NCBI RefSeq assembly: GCF_900601905.1
Contig: NZ_UWFA01000475.1
Span: forward strand, 186,001 to 250,000
DNA from: Pseudomonas viridiflava
GTDB lineage: Bacteria > Pseudomonadota > Gammaproteobacteria > Pseudomonadales > Pseudomonadaceae
Direction of reading: 5' to 3'
Length of the DNA: 64,000 bases
The notes beneath the pieces are model-generated. The model was not told the origin of the DNA and ran no database searches. It saw only the letters and a list, made by a program, of their open reading frames with translations. Shown piece after piece: positions 51,001 through 63,269 of this stretch (position 1 is the stretch's first letter; the number at the start of each line of letters is the position of its first letter). A program made the position numbers and the translations under genes.

Positions 51001-53634
51001 ACGGTCACCGTCAACGGCATCAGCCTGGGCGAAGCCAAGAATGGCAATGTCCGGGTATACGGTTACCAGTTGGCCTCCAACAGTGTCAGTGGCGCCATTG
51101 GCACCGTCGACCGCAAAACCCTGACGGCCACCGCCGATGTGGCCAACAAGGTCTATGACGGCAACACCCAGGCCAGCCTCGGCAACGTCCAACTGGTGGG
51201 TGTGGCCAATGGCGACGCCGGAAACATACAGGTTGTGGGCAGCCAGGGTACCTTCAGCGACAAGAATGCCGGGGTCGGCAAGTTAGTCACGGGCAGCGGC
51301 CTGAGCATCGACGGTCTCGAAGCGGGCAACTACACCTTCAACAGCGGCGCGAACGTCGGCACGGGCACCATCGACCGTAAAACCCTGACGGCCACTGGCG
51401 ATGTGGCGAACAAGGTCTATGACGGCACTACCCAAGCCAGCCTGAGCAATGTCCAGCTAAGCGGTGTGATCACTGGCGACGCCGGAAAGGTCCAGGTGGC
51501 GGGCAATCAGGGCAGCTTCAGCGACAAGAATGCCGGGGTCGGCAAGTCCGTGACTGGCACCGGGCTGACCCTCAGCGGTCTGGAAGCAGGCAACTACAGC
51601 ATCAACACCGGGGCGAACATTGGCACGGCCACTATTGACCGCAAAGCTTTGACGGCCACAGCCGATGTCGCCAACAAGGTTTATGACGGTACTACTCAGG
51701 CCAGCCTGAGCAATGTCCAACTGACGGGTGTGGTGAACGGCGATGCCGGAAACCTGCAGGTGGTAGGTAACCAAGGCAGCTTCAGCGACAAGAATGCCGG
51801 GGTCGGCAAGTCAGTCACTGGCGCCGGTCTGACCCTCGGCGGTGGGGAAGCGGGCAACTACACCTTCAATCCCGGCGCGAACATCGGCACGGCCACCATC
51901 GACCGCAAAGCCCTGACGGCCACCGCCGATGTGGCGAACAAGGTCTATGACGGCACCACCCAGGCCAGCCTGAGCAATGTCCAGTTGAGCGGCGTGATCA
52001 ATGGCGACGCCGGAAAAGTGCAAGTGGTGGGCAGCCAGGGCAGTTTCAGCGACAAGAATGTTGGAGTCGGCAAGTCGGTGACCGGTGCGGGCATCAGCCT
52101 CGGCGGCCTGGAAGCGGGCAACTACACCATCAACCCCGGCGCGAAAATCGGTACGGCCAACATTGACCGCAAAACCCTGACGGCCACCGCCGATGTGGCG
52201 AACAAAGTGTATGACGGCAACACTCAAGCCAACCTAGGCAATGTCCAACTGGTCGGTGTAGTCACCGGCGACGCCGGAAACGTGCAGGTACTGGGCAACC
52301 AGGGCAGCTTCAGCGACAAGAACGCCGGGGGCGGCAAGTCGGTGACCGGCACCGGGCTAAGCATCGGCGGTCTGGAGGCGGGCAACTACAGCTTCAACTC
52401 CGGCACGAACGTCGGCACGGGCACCATCGACCGCAAAACCCTGACGGCCACCGCCGATGTGGTAAACAAGGTCTATGACGGCACCACCCAGGCCAGCCTG
52501 GGCAATGTCCAACTGATCGGTGTGGTCAACGGCGATGCCGGAAACCTGCAAGTGGTGGGCAACCAGGGCAGCTTCAGCGACAAAAATGCCGGGGTCGGCA
52601 AGTCAGTGACCGGCACCGGCCTGAGCCTCGGCGGCCCGGAAGCGGGCAACTACAGCTTCAATACAGGCGCGACCATTGGCACGGCCACCATCGAGCGCAA
52701 AACCCTGACAGCATTGGTGGACATCGCCGACAAAACATTCGACGGTGGGACAACGGCGACGATACGTGGGGTAGCGCTAGGGGGGGTTATTGCCGGGGAC
52801 AAGGTCGGGGCGGCGGGCAGTGCGAACTTCCTGACTGCCAATGCTGGCCGCGACAAGCCGGTTACCGTGCTCGGTTTGCAACTGACTGGCGATGACTTCG
52901 CCAATTATCAGCTGACAGGCGATCAATTTACCGGCAGCGCTTCAATCAACTCTCCGCTCTACACCCCTGTGGGGCTGCTAGGCAAAGCCGAGGGCGTTAA
53001 CGGCACCGCGATGATCGCAAACCGGCCGGAAGTTCGCCCGGGTGAGGGCACGTTGAGCGCCACCCGGCCTATTGCCCTGAGCGCTTTGATGACCAACGAT
53101 TCGGGTACGGCGCCTGTCAGGATGGACGCCACCGCAAACGAGCCCTTGCGAGGCGACTTTCTCTCCGCCAACGGCAGTCTAAGCCTGTCCATGGAGGACG
53201 AGGCCGCCCAGCCTGTCGTGAAGAAAGTGCTGAATGTGTACAGCTCACAAGCGGGCAAGGAGCCTCAAGCGGTAGGGAAATACTCGGCAAGCGATATGGG
53301 TAACAACATCCTGTTGGAGAAAGTGGCCTCGACCCTGCGCAACCTTCCGATTCTGCAACATGAGGCGGCTGCCCGCTCTGAAGGTTCGGTCGCTTTAGGT
53401 ACAGGCGAGTTGCTGCGTCTCAATATCAGCATGCTCAAGGATGCCACCTTGCTGGTAGAGGCTGCGCCTGTAAACCAGGCCCTTTCGAACGAGGAGCTGG
53501 CGACCTATGGGCTGGCACTTGCGAAACAGCGTTTGGGGATCACGGTCGAAGCGATTCAAACCGTGGTGATTGAACAGTCGCAGCGTCAGGCAGACGTCGT
53601 ACAGATCCACAATGCCGGTCTGGTAAGCCGCTGA
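48034..53634 (+). CDS. Two-partner secretion exoprotein (TpsA, FHA-type) with YDG repeats
   Basis: An 1866-residue secreted adhesin-like protein. The extended signal peptide (ESPR) is KSASLNHVYRLVWSDTAQAY, ending near MAQA at residue 54. The TPS secretion domain (about 55-300) has GNHMVINQSTDKLVTNWNSF and the folding motif NPSGVVIG. A long beta-helix region follows to about residue 930. Six 88-residue YDG-type repeats (about residues 1030-1557) then give way to a degenerate seventh repeat and a C-terminal domain. The ATG at 48034 is chosen because the ESPR starts there; the open frame reaches back into tpsB. The repeats lie in the stalk. A role in adhesion or contact inhibition is possible, but no toxin domain is recognisable at the C-terminus. 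Confidence 0.9.
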   Translation: MKSASLNHVYRLVWSDTAQAYVAVSENTHSRGKRGGLMGTLAALGLLSVGMAQAADLPTGAAIVGGAGNISQNGNHMVINQSTDKLVTNWNSFDVGHDASVTFQQPGSASVALNRVVGGGNASQILGKLNANGQVWLLNPSGVVIGSGAQVNVGGLVASSLKTSDEDFLAGKTTLSGGAGAGAVSNHGRITTAQGGVVALIGPQVSNSGTIQTPGGSTALAAGDKVSLDFTGDGLVSVNVDRGVLDALVQNSGLISANGGLVTLSARSADAAISSAVNNTGIIEAKGMLERNGRILLDGDDQGGVTQVAGTLDVSSQHGKGGDIVITGEQIAVSGAALDASGVHGGGTVKVGGGWQGKDASVANARKVTVDERTTVRADAKQGDGGTVVFWSDDSTRFAGNISVRGGTQSGNGGKAEVSGKKTLQYSGLTDARAEKGRTGDLLLDPADIVINGGGTTGDAITGSTVTEKALEAQTANVLLQATNSITFADLTQNGGDGTITMQNDVSFRAEVLDNSNASTLISFANAANTLEVSGTGSIYMQAGGGNTGSIQNSFNLIAHGPGDNPAVADLPTHNVGAIGSGTPGAGSITLLGADGLTIAGAITTNGGYVRLSSDSDVGGRGALTINTPINTAGGNLYLSFGTTAFAESIATLTGDMTLGAGRLFFGDAMGAKGLGGSTGEKRLGGKLSLSGDVNFTTPLTMLGGASIYTNGNINFSSNVKLDTGNDALTLRATNIDFTQATLQNVSTASLRLEPWDIATNISLDGNDGIATANTLGKIDNIMNLTIGRADGTGTTTVNNTGFAFNANNMLTLLNGDMQINGALQNTSATGHVNARAGQGDVVIGSTGSVTGKGTGDAIVLSAARNFINNAGNAALNNTNSNSRWLTYSTSPDADLRGGLPLAFKQYNARYGSTVAQATGNGQIYSVAPKVTVDLTGEVRKTYDGGTQATPTTSNFTATSGAVDGDDISLIIAGFGTATYDNKNVGNGKTVTVNGISLGEAKNGNVRVYGYQLASNSVSGAIGTVDRKTLTATADVANKVYDGNTQASLGNVQLVGVANGDAGNIQVVGSQGTFSDKNAGVGKLVTGSGLSIDGLEAGNYTFNSGANVGTGTIDRKTLTATGDVANKVYDGTTQASLSNVQLSGVITGDAGKVQVAGNQGSFSDKNAGVGKSVTGTGLTLSGLEAGNYSINTGANIGTATIDRKALTATADVANKVYDGTTQASLSNVQLTGVVNGDAGNLQVVGNQGSFSDKNAGVGKSVTGAGLTLGGGEAGNYTFNPGANIGTATIDRKALTATADVANKVYDGTTQASLSNVQLSGVINGDAGKVQVVGSQGSFSDKNVGVGKSVTGAGISLGGLEAGNYTINPGAKIGTANIDRKTLTATADVANKVYDGNTQANLGNVQLVGVVTGDAGNVQVLGNQGSFSDKNAGGGKSVTGTGLSIGGLEAGNYSFNSGTNVGTGTIDRKTLTATADVVNKVYDGTTQASLGNVQLIGVVNGDAGNLQVVGNQGSFSDKNAGVGKSVTGTGLSLGGPEAGNYSFNTGATIGTATIERKTLTALVDIADKTFDGGTTATIRGVALGGVIAGDKVGAAGSANFLTANAGRDKPVTVLGLQLTGDDFANYQLTGDQFTGSASINSPLYTPVGLLGKAEGVNGTAMIANRPEVRPGEGTLSATRPIALSALMTNDSGTAPVRMDATANEPLRGDFLSANGSLSLSMEDEAAQPVVKKVLNVYSSQAGKEPQAVGKYSASDMGNNILLEKVASTLRNLPILQHEAAARSEGSVALGTGELLRLNISMLKDATLLVEAAPVNQALSNEELATYGLALAKQRLGITVEAIQTVVIEQSQRQADVVQIHNAGLVSR
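51121..52704 (+). repeat. Six tandem 264-bp repeats in the TpsA gene
   Basis: Unit starts at 51121, 51385, 51649, 51913, 52177 and 52441 are exactly 264 bases apart, and the next related block begins at 52705. Each unit encodes 88 residues with ADVANKVYDGTTQASL, then GDAG, then GSFSDKNAGVGKSVTG, then GNY and a G-T-I-D-R-K end. Copies differ only at scattered positions. Flanking divergent copies sit at about 50821-51120 and 52705-52960. Confidence 0.95.
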
Positions 53635-53668
53635 TCCACCCGGACACTATCGTTTAGTTGGCCCGCAA

Positions 53669-53696
53669 ACGCCCGATGCATGCATCGGGCGTTTCT
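53669..53696 (+). terminator. Intrinsic terminator after the TpsA gene
   Basis: A 24-base perfect palindrome centred on GCATGC (arms ACGCCCGATGCA and TGCATCGGGCGT) followed by TTTCTAT. Confidence 0.75.
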
Positions 53697-53887
53697 ATAT
53701 CCGCTCCGGCAAAGGCCGATTCCCCTCCTGCAAATACCCTCGGTAACCAATCTGCCACCATCAGCAACAGATCGGGTTTGATCGAACCGTGGGTTCGCCC
53801 CGCCAGTCAGCCCCATGGGCATCAGGCCATAAGTAAGTATCCAACCGACTTGCCCGGTTAAACCGCGCACAGCTATCGAGTAACCCC

Positions 53888-54973
53888 ATGAAATCATCCA
53901 CGTTCGCCCATTGCTGCTATCTGCGCTTATCTGGGCTTGTAGCCATTGCGCGAACCCGAAGTGGCCGCGCACTCAATGCAATGGCGGTTCATCTCTTGTC
54001 ATTTGGGGGACACCCTGAGCGCGCAAAAAACGCCTGTGACGGCGCGCTGTCGGCGAGCCCGGACAGGAGAACAGACCCTCTCCCGCCTCAACTGGCCGCA
54101 AGCGTTTTCAATTGTGCGCGCGAAGGCATCATCGTCGCCGACTGCACCGGACGCGTCATTCGCGCCAACGAAGCGTTCACCCGTATTACCGGCTATGAGC
54201 AGGACGAGGTGGTGGCGCAAAATCCGACGTCAGAGGCCGTTTTGCTGCGCAAAGTCGCGGCATTTTTCACGTCAATGGGCAATGCGCTGGCAGAACAGGG
54301 GCATTGGTCCGGGGAAATGTGGAGCAGCCGCAAGGACGGCTCTGAATTGGCGCTCAAACTCAGCATCAGCGCGGCATACGGCAACGACGGCGAAGTCACC
54401 CACTACGTGGCGCTGCTCATCGATATAACCCAGCTCAAAAAGTATCAGCAACTGCTGGAGCGCCAAGCGGACTACGACGCCCTGACCCAACTGCCTAATC
54501 GAAATATGCTTGCCAGACGCATGCACCAGGCGATGGATTCAGCTCGCACGCGACGCCGCAGCCTGGCAGTGGCCTTCATCGATCTGGACGGCTTCAAACT
54601 CATCAACGACCGCCACGGCCATGGCTTTGGCGACCGCGTCCTGCAAATCCTGGCCCAGCGGATCAAGGCAACTATCCGAAACCACGACACCTTGGCACGC
54701 CTGGGCGGAGATGAATTCGTCGCAGGCCTCTTCGACCTGCAACAGCCCCACGACTGCGAGCCCGTGCTCAGGTGCATGGTCCAAGCCGCCAGCGCGCCCA
54801 TCCTCATCGACGGAATCATCGTCCAGCTCTCCGCCAGTATTGGCGTGGCTTTTTTTCCGTTGCATGGGCAAGAGATGGAGACGCTGATCGCCAAGGCTGA
54901 TCAGGCGATGTATGTGTCGAAGAGGGCTGGGGGAGATCGGGTGGGGTTTTGTGGGGGAGTGGAGGTGCATTGA
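53888..54973 (+). CDS. PAS-GGDEF diguanylate cyclase
   Basis: A 361-residue cyclase that makes cyclic di-GMP from two GTP. A PAS domain (about residues 70-185, with GIIVADCTGRVIRANEAFTR and the PAC motif VTHYVALLIDITQLKKYQ) precedes the GGDEF domain (about 195-352). The active-site motif is intact, RLGGDEF with GGDEF at residues 273-277, and the inhibitory I-site RNHD lies five residues upstream, so product inhibition is expected. No EAL domain is present. The first 60 residues have no clear domain; a later start at 53981 is possible. It follows the TpsA terminator and is likely transcribed alone. Confidence 0.88.
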   Translation: MKSSTFAHCCYLRLSGLVAIARTRSGRALNAMAVHLLSFGGHPERAKNACDGALSASPDRRTDPLPPQLAASVFNCAREGIIVADCTGRVIRANEAFTRITGYEQDEVVAQNPTSEAVLLRKVAAFFTSMGNALAEQGHWSGEMWSSRKDGSELALKLSISAAYGNDGEVTHYVALLIDITQLKKYQQLLERQADYDALTQLPNRNMLARRMHQAMDSARTRRRSLAVAFIDLDGFKLINDRHGHGFGDRVLQILAQRIKATIRNHDTLARLGGDEFVAGLFDLQQPHDCEPVLRCMVQAASAPILIDGIIVQLSASIGVAFFPLHGQEMETLIAKADQAMYVSKRAGGDRVGFCGGVEVH

Positions 54974-55053
54974 TGTCGCACTGCAAAGACGGAGTGATTA
55001 ACCCGATCATTGCTGCTCTGGAGACGTCTGCCTCAGCGCTTTCCAGCAGTCTA

Positions 55054-55797
55054 TTAACGCTTCACACATACAAACATCGCATTCCCGGTCACGCCCTCCC
55101 AAGGCGTGATCCGCTCATAGTCATGCTCGAAAACCTGCACCTCGAATTTAGGCTGTAACAGCGTCAGCAACTCGGTGAAACTCAGCGCCACCATCGCATG
55201 CTCATCCTGCCAAGCCTCAGTCACCCCGGCCGTGGTCTTTTCGATAGTCAGGCGCAGCGCTTGCTGCTCGCCCTCTCCGCTGTAATGCCAGCTGGAGCCG
55301 AAGGTGAAATGGCTGCCTTCAAACTCGACGCTATGGCGTACGAGCAAGTGGTTGTCGATGTGCAGTTTGTCCACCGCGTTGAAGCAGAACACGCCATTCT
55401 CTGCGAGTGCGCCGTGCACGCTGGCGAGGCAGGCACGCAGTTGGGCCAGCCCAGGGTTGTAATGGGCCGAGTACAGGAAGCAGGTGATCAGGTCTTGCGG
55501 TTCGTTCACCCGGAAACCGGCCATGTCCTGAAGGCTGAATTGTGCTTCGGGGCACCGCAGTTGGGCGAGGTCCAGCATCGGTTGACTGATGTCCAGGCCG
55601 GCGCTGTGGTAGCCGAAGTCGAGGAAATGGCGCACATGCGGCCCGGTGCCACAGGCAAGATCAAGGTGGCGGCGCCCGCCATTGCCGAACAGTTGGTGCA
55701 GGCGGCGTACGCTGTGGCTTTGTGCTCGGTAGGCGATGTCGGCGCACATCAGGTCGTAGTAGATGGACAGATCTGTGTAAAGGGCGTTGGTGGACAT
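55054..55797 (-). CDS. Class I SAM-dependent methyltransferase
   Basis: A 247-residue methyltransferase. The SAM-binding motif I is HLDLACGTGPHVRHFLDFGY near residue 45, motif II is GLDISQPMLDLAQ and motif III CFLYSAHYN. The N-terminus LYTDLSIYYDLMC resembles the small-molecule O/N-methyltransferase group with a YD signature. The substrate is unknown. It overlaps no neighbour; the divergent glyoxalase-like gene begins 104 bases away. Confidence 0.83.
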   Translation of the reverse strand: MSTNALYTDLSIYYDLMCADIAYRAQSHSVRRLHQLFGNGGRRHLDLACGTGPHVRHFLDFGYHSAGLDISQPMLDLAQLRCPEAQFSLQDMAGFRVNEPQDLITCFLYSAHYNPGLAQLRACLASVHGALAENGVFCFNAVDKLHIDNHLLVRHSVEFEGSHFTFGSSWHYSGEGEQQALRLTIEKTTAGVTEAWQDEHAMVALSFTELLTLLQPKFEVQVFEHDYERITPWEGVTGNAMFVCVKR

Positions 55798-55900
55798 AAG
55801 TGGTCAGAGGATTCGGCGGGGATTTCGCGGCGGCATGGTAACTCATTCCTGGGCGGATACCGCTACACTCGCCCCTCAACCATTCGCCAAGGAGGCAGCC

Positions 55901-56257
55901 ATGAGCGTTCGCGGGCAAGACCGACAGATCGACAATATCGAGTTCAACGTGGGCGACATCGCCCGCAGTAAAGCCTTCTATGGTGCAGTGTTCGGCTGGG
56001 CATTCGTCGATTACGGCCCCACCTACACCGAGTTCACCGATGGGCGACTGACCGGCGGGTTCACTACCGGAGAACCCATTCGACCAGGTGGCCCGCTGGT
56101 GATCCTGTACGCGGATGATCTTGAAGCTACGCAGCAGCGCCTAAAATCCGCAGGTGCCGTGATCAGCCGCGAAACCTTCTCGTTCCCTGGTGGCCGCAGG
56201 TTTCACTTCATTGATCCGGATGGGTATGAGCTGGCGGTGTGGAGTGCTCAATCGTAG
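55901..56257 (+). CDS. VOC-family (glyoxalase/bleomycin-resistance fold) protein
   Basis: A 118-residue protein with two beta-alpha-beta-beta-beta halves: IDNIEFNVGDIARSKAFYGA, then a helix, and LVILYADDLEATQQRLKSAG with RFHFIDPDGYELAVW. The ligand residues expected in VOC enzymes (Glu in ELAVW and the region of TEFTDGR) are partly present; a metal site is not certain. I chose the ATG at 55901 with GGAGG five bases upstream; the frame is open for 38 codons before it. The function is unknown. Confidence 0.83.
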   Translation: MSVRGQDRQIDNIEFNVGDIARSKAFYGAVFGWAFVDYGPTYTEFTDGRLTGGFTTGEPIRPGGPLVILYADDLEATQQRLKSAGAVISRETFSFPGGRRFHFIDPDGYELAVWSAQS

Positions 56258-56634
56258 CGCAGACTCGGGGACAGCTCGCTTCCAACCGGTGAGGTGCTGC
56301 TCAAGGCGGGGGCGGTTAGGCAAACCCGTCTCTGCGGTGGTCTGGTTTATTGCGGTGATAGTGGCGGGGCGCGCGCTGGTTGCGGAGGACTCAGATGCAT
56401 GAGGGGGGGGGAAGCGAAGGCAGATGCGCTCTCTTAGCTCTCGGTAGATTGCTCGACTTGGCTCTCATGTCGTCGGCAGCGACACGTATGCATGACGTGT
56501 TCTTGAAATGGATTTTTAGCGACGTATTGGCCCGGGGCTTGGCGAGTATTCATAACCTAAAAGCAGCAGCTCCTGATAAGTACGATCGGGTGTTAAACTT
56601 TCGCCATTTTGACCCTACTCCAAGGAGTTGTTGC
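56258..56634. other. Region upstream of the restriction operon
   Basis: 377 bases without a supported gene. A run of eight G lies at 56403-56410. The frame of hsdM is open back to 56380 and includes this run, but the region lacks a good ribosome site until 56623. A possible -10 (TGTTAAACT, near 56590) sits about 40 bases before the hsdM start. Confidence 0.5.
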
Positions 56635-58611
56635 GTGAACACGGAAAATCATTCCCAGACGGCCGCGTTTCTATGGTCCATTGCCGATCTGCTACGCGGT
56701 GACTTCAAACAATCGCAATACGGTCGCATCATCCTGCCATTCACGCTGTTACGGCGCATGGAGTGCGTGCTCGCACCGACCAAGGATGAGGTGATCAAAC
56801 AAACCTTCGCTCAGGAAGGCCGTTCGGACCAAGTGCGTGACATGATTCTGCTCCGCGCTGCCGGTCAGCAGTTCTTCAACGCGTCTCCGCTCAACCTCGC
56901 CACGCTGTCCGCCACACAGACGGCGGATGACTTGATGCGCTACGTGCAAGCGTTCAGCAAAGACGCCCGTGAGATCTTCGAGCACTTCCACTTCGAAGAC
57001 TTCGTTCAGCAGTTGGAGAGCGCCAATCTGCTTTATCAGGTGGTGCAGCGTTTTGCCGTAGCGTCGCTGGAGCCTGAGCGCATCAGCAACTTCGGTATGG
57101 GCATCATCTTCGAAGAGCTAATTCGCAAGTTCGCCGAAAGCTCTAACGAAACCGCCGGGGAGCACTTCACCCCGCGCGATATCGTGCACCTCACCACCTC
57201 GTTGGTCATCACCGATCAGGACCACAAGCTCGCACCCAACAGCATTGTCACCATCTATGATCCAACCGCGGGCACCGGAGGCTTTCTATCTGAGGGTGAT
57301 GAGTACATCCAGTCCATCAGCGAAAAAGTCAGCGTGTCTTTACACGGTCAAGAGCTCAACCCCGAGTCCTACGCCATCTGCAAGGCGGACATGCTGATAA
57401 AGGGCCAGGACGTGGCCAGCATCAAGCTCGGCAACACCCTGTCCAACGACCAACTGGCTGGCAAGCATTTCGACTTTATGCTTAGCAACCCGCCATTCGG
57501 CGTGGAGTGGAAGAAGGTGCAGAAGCAGATCACCAACGAGCACACAGTCAAGGGCTTCGACGGTCGCTTCGGCCCTGGCTTGCCACGAGTGTCCGACGGT
57601 TCGCTGCTGTTCCTTCTGCATTTGGTGAGCAAGATGCGTGACCCGCGTGAGGGTGGCTCGCGTATCGGCATCATCCTCAATGGCTCGCCGCTGTTCACCG
57701 GGGGCGCTGGTTCGGGCGAGTCAGAAATTAGGCGTTACCTGCTGCAAAACGACTTGGTCGAGGCCATCGTCGCGCTGCCAACCGACATGTTTTATAACAC
57801 CGGCATCGCCACCTATGTATGGATACTCAGCAACAAGAAAGCCCCGGCGCGCCAAGGCAAGGTACAGCTAATTGATGGCGGCCAGCACTACGCCAAGATG
57901 CGCAAATCGCTGGGCAGCAAGCGCCAGTACATCACCGAGGATCAAATCAGCGAGCTGGTACGCCTGTATGGCAGTTTCGAGCAAACCGCGCAGAGCAAAA
58001 TCTTCCCCATCGACGCCTTCGGCTACCGCCGCATCGCCGTCGAGCGTCCGCTGCGGCTGAACTTCCAAACCAGCACCGAGCGTCTCGGAAAGGTGCTGGA
58101 AGAAAAGGCCATCCAAAAACTCGACAGTAGCGCCCAGCAGCAACTGATGGCCGCTCTGCAAACCATGGACGCCAGCTTGCTGCACCGCAACCGTGAGCAA
58201 TTCAGCAAGCTGCTGAAAAAAGCCCTGACCGCGCACAGCGTCAGCCTTAGCGCGCCGGAGCTGAAAGCACTGCTCAATGCACTGAGCGAGCGCGACCCCG
58301 AGGCGGACAGCTGCATGACCAAGGGGCAGCCGGAAGCCGACGCCGGCCTGCGCGACAACGAGAACGTGCCGCTGGGCGAGTCGGTGTACGACTACTTCCA
58401 GCGCGAAGTCATCCCCCATGTACCGGATGCCTGGATCGACGAGAGCAAGACCGATGCTCTAGATGGCGAGGTCGGCATTGTTGGGTTCGAGATTCCCTTT
58501 AATCGGCACTTCTACGTGTTCCAGCCGCCGCGCCCACTAGCGGAAATCGACCGCGACCTGAAAGCCTGCACCGACCGCATCAAGCAGATGATTGAGGGGC
58601 TGTCGGCATGA
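56635..58611 (+). CDS. hsdM: Type I restriction-modification system methyltransferase subunit HsdM (GTG start)
   Basis: A 658-residue N6-adenine methyltransferase subunit. An N-terminal helical domain (FLWSIADLLRGDFKQSQYGR, ILPFTLLRRME) leads to the catalytic domain with SAM motif DPTAGTGGF from Asp209 and catalytic NPPFG from Asn285. A long C-terminal region follows (VYDYFQREVIPHVPDAWIDE) as in larger HsdM subfamilies. The start is GTG at 56635, seven bases after AAGGAG; an open extension to 56380 contains a G-run and is not favoured. It methylates the site chosen by HsdS and is required for both modification and restriction. Its end overlaps hsdS by four bases. Confidence 0.93.
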   Translation: MNTENHSQTAAFLWSIADLLRGDFKQSQYGRIILPFTLLRRMECVLAPTKDEVIKQTFAQEGRSDQVRDMILLRAAGQQFFNASPLNLATLSATQTADDLMRYVQAFSKDAREIFEHFHFEDFVQQLESANLLYQVVQRFAVASLEPERISNFGMGIIFEELIRKFAESSNETAGEHFTPRDIVHLTTSLVITDQDHKLAPNSIVTIYDPTAGTGGFLSEGDEYIQSISEKVSVSLHGQELNPESYAICKADMLIKGQDVASIKLGNTLSNDQLAGKHFDFMLSNPPFGVEWKKVQKQITNEHTVKGFDGRFGPGLPRVSDGSLLFLLHLVSKMRDPREGGSRIGIILNGSPLFTGGAGSGESEIRRYLLQNDLVEAIVALPTDMFYNTGIATYVWILSNKKAPARQGKVQLIDGGQHYAKMRKSLGSKRQYITEDQISELVRLYGSFEQTAQSKIFPIDAFGYRRIAVERPLRLNFQTSTERLGKVLEEKAIQKLDSSAQQQLMAALQTMDASLLHRNREQFSKLLKKALTAHSVSLSAPELKALLNALSERDPEADSCMTKGQPEADAGLRDNENVPLGESVYDYFQREVIPHVPDAWIDESKTDALDGEVGIVGFEIPFNRHFYVFQPPRPLAEIDRDLKACTDRIKQMIEGLSA

Positions 58612-60040
58612 CAAATTTGTCGGGAGCACATTTGAACAGTGGCGCAGCCGTTGGCCCGCAGGGCGGGGGCAGGGATAGCCCGATTAGGTTTCCAGGGTAT
58701 CCGGCGTACAAGGATTCGGGTGTTGAGTGGCTCGGGGAAGTGCCGGAGCATTGGAGTGTTTTACCTGTGAAGTGGGTCGGATGGCTTAAAGGAGGCGCCG
58801 GTTTTCCTCACGATAAACAGGGTGTTGATTCGTATGAGCTGGACTTCCACAAAGTTAATGCTCTTGCGTCTGCGGATAGCGACGGTGTTCTGCGAACAAG
58901 TGAAAACACTATTACTCGAGAAACTGCGAAAGAGCTTGGTGCCTATATTTTTCCGAAAGGTACAATTGTCTTTGCTAAGGTTGGCGCTGCATTGCTGCTC
59001 GGGCGGCTAAGGACAATCAGCGCAGAAGCATGTCTCGATAACAATATGATGGGGCTTATTGTCTTCCCGGGAAGAGCTTCGAATCAGTATGCTCTTTACT
59101 CAATGGGTACTGTCCGGTTTGATTTGATTGCAAACCCTGGGGCCGTGCCATCTATGAATGAAGGTCAGATTGGTAATTATCGATTGGCGTTTCCAGGCTT
59201 GCCGGAACAAACTCAAATTGCCCGCTTCCTCGACCATGAAACCGCCCGCATCGACGCGCTGATCGAAGAGCAGCAGCGTCTCATCGAACTGCTCAAGGAA
59301 AAGCGCCAGGCCGTGATCTCCCACGCCGTCACCAAAGGCCTCGATCCCACGATGCCGATGAAAGACTCCGGCGCGGAGTGGCTAGGCGAGGTGCCGGCGC
59401 ATTGGGAGACTTTGCGAATAGGTGCCGTTTACTCGGAAGCTGCGGATAAAGGGCTGGCCGGGCTTCCTGTGTTACGTGTTTCGATTCATCACGGGGTATC
59501 TGATAAGGAGTTGTCAGAGGAGGAGTCGGACAGAAAAATCACCCGCATAGAAGATCGCGAGAAGTACAAGCGAGTTCGCCCCGGGGACCTTGTCTACAAC
59601 ATGATGAGAGCGTGGCAGGGTGGGTTTGGTGCTGTCCTCGTAGATGGCCTTGTTAGCCCTGCATATGTAGTAGCCCGCCCTAAAAACGAAGATATCTCAA
59701 GATATGTAGAGCAGCTTTTGAGAACGGGCTGTGCTGTCGAGGAAATGCGTAAAAATTCTTACGGGATTACAGACTTTCGACTGCGACTTTACTGGGATCA
59801 ATTCAAAAACATCGTCATTGTCATCCCGCCAGAGGTTGAAAGGCAGCAGATCATGGAGCGCATTGATTCGTTGATTAACGAGTCTGAGGCTTTGAAAAGT
59901 GAAGCAGATCGGCTGATCGTCATTCTCCAAGAACGCCGCTCAGCTCTAATCTCCGCCGCCGTCACCGGCAAAATCGACGTACGCAGCTGGCAGCCCCCAG
60001 CGAGCGCAACATCCCTCGAATTAGTACAAGAGACCGCGTA

Positions 60041-60041
<1 letters not shown>
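58608..60041 (+). CDS. hsdS: Type I restriction-modification specificity subunit HsdS
   Basis: A 477-residue specificity subunit with two target-recognition domains (about residues 25-200 and 255-420). Each is introduced by DSG-EWLGEVP-HW (residues about 36-49 and 252-265). Two long coiled-coil spacers follow, with QTQIARFLDHETARIDALIE and the second ERQQIMERIDSLINESEALK, ending in the recurring AV(T)-G pattern. The recognition domains are visibly AT-richer than the spacers, typical of exchanged parts. The target sequence cannot be predicted. The ATG overlaps hsdM (ATGA), and the stop shares one base with the hsdR start. Confidence 0.92.
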
Positions 60042-63241
<3,200 letters not shown>

Positions 63242-63269
63242 AGGCGGCCATCAGGGATAAGGAGTGACC

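Noticed and set aside
51121..52704. Tandem repeats considered as a CRISPR or minisatellite locus
   Set aside because: The 264-bp units are coding, in frame and encode YDG-type domains; there are no spacers of the CRISPR kind.
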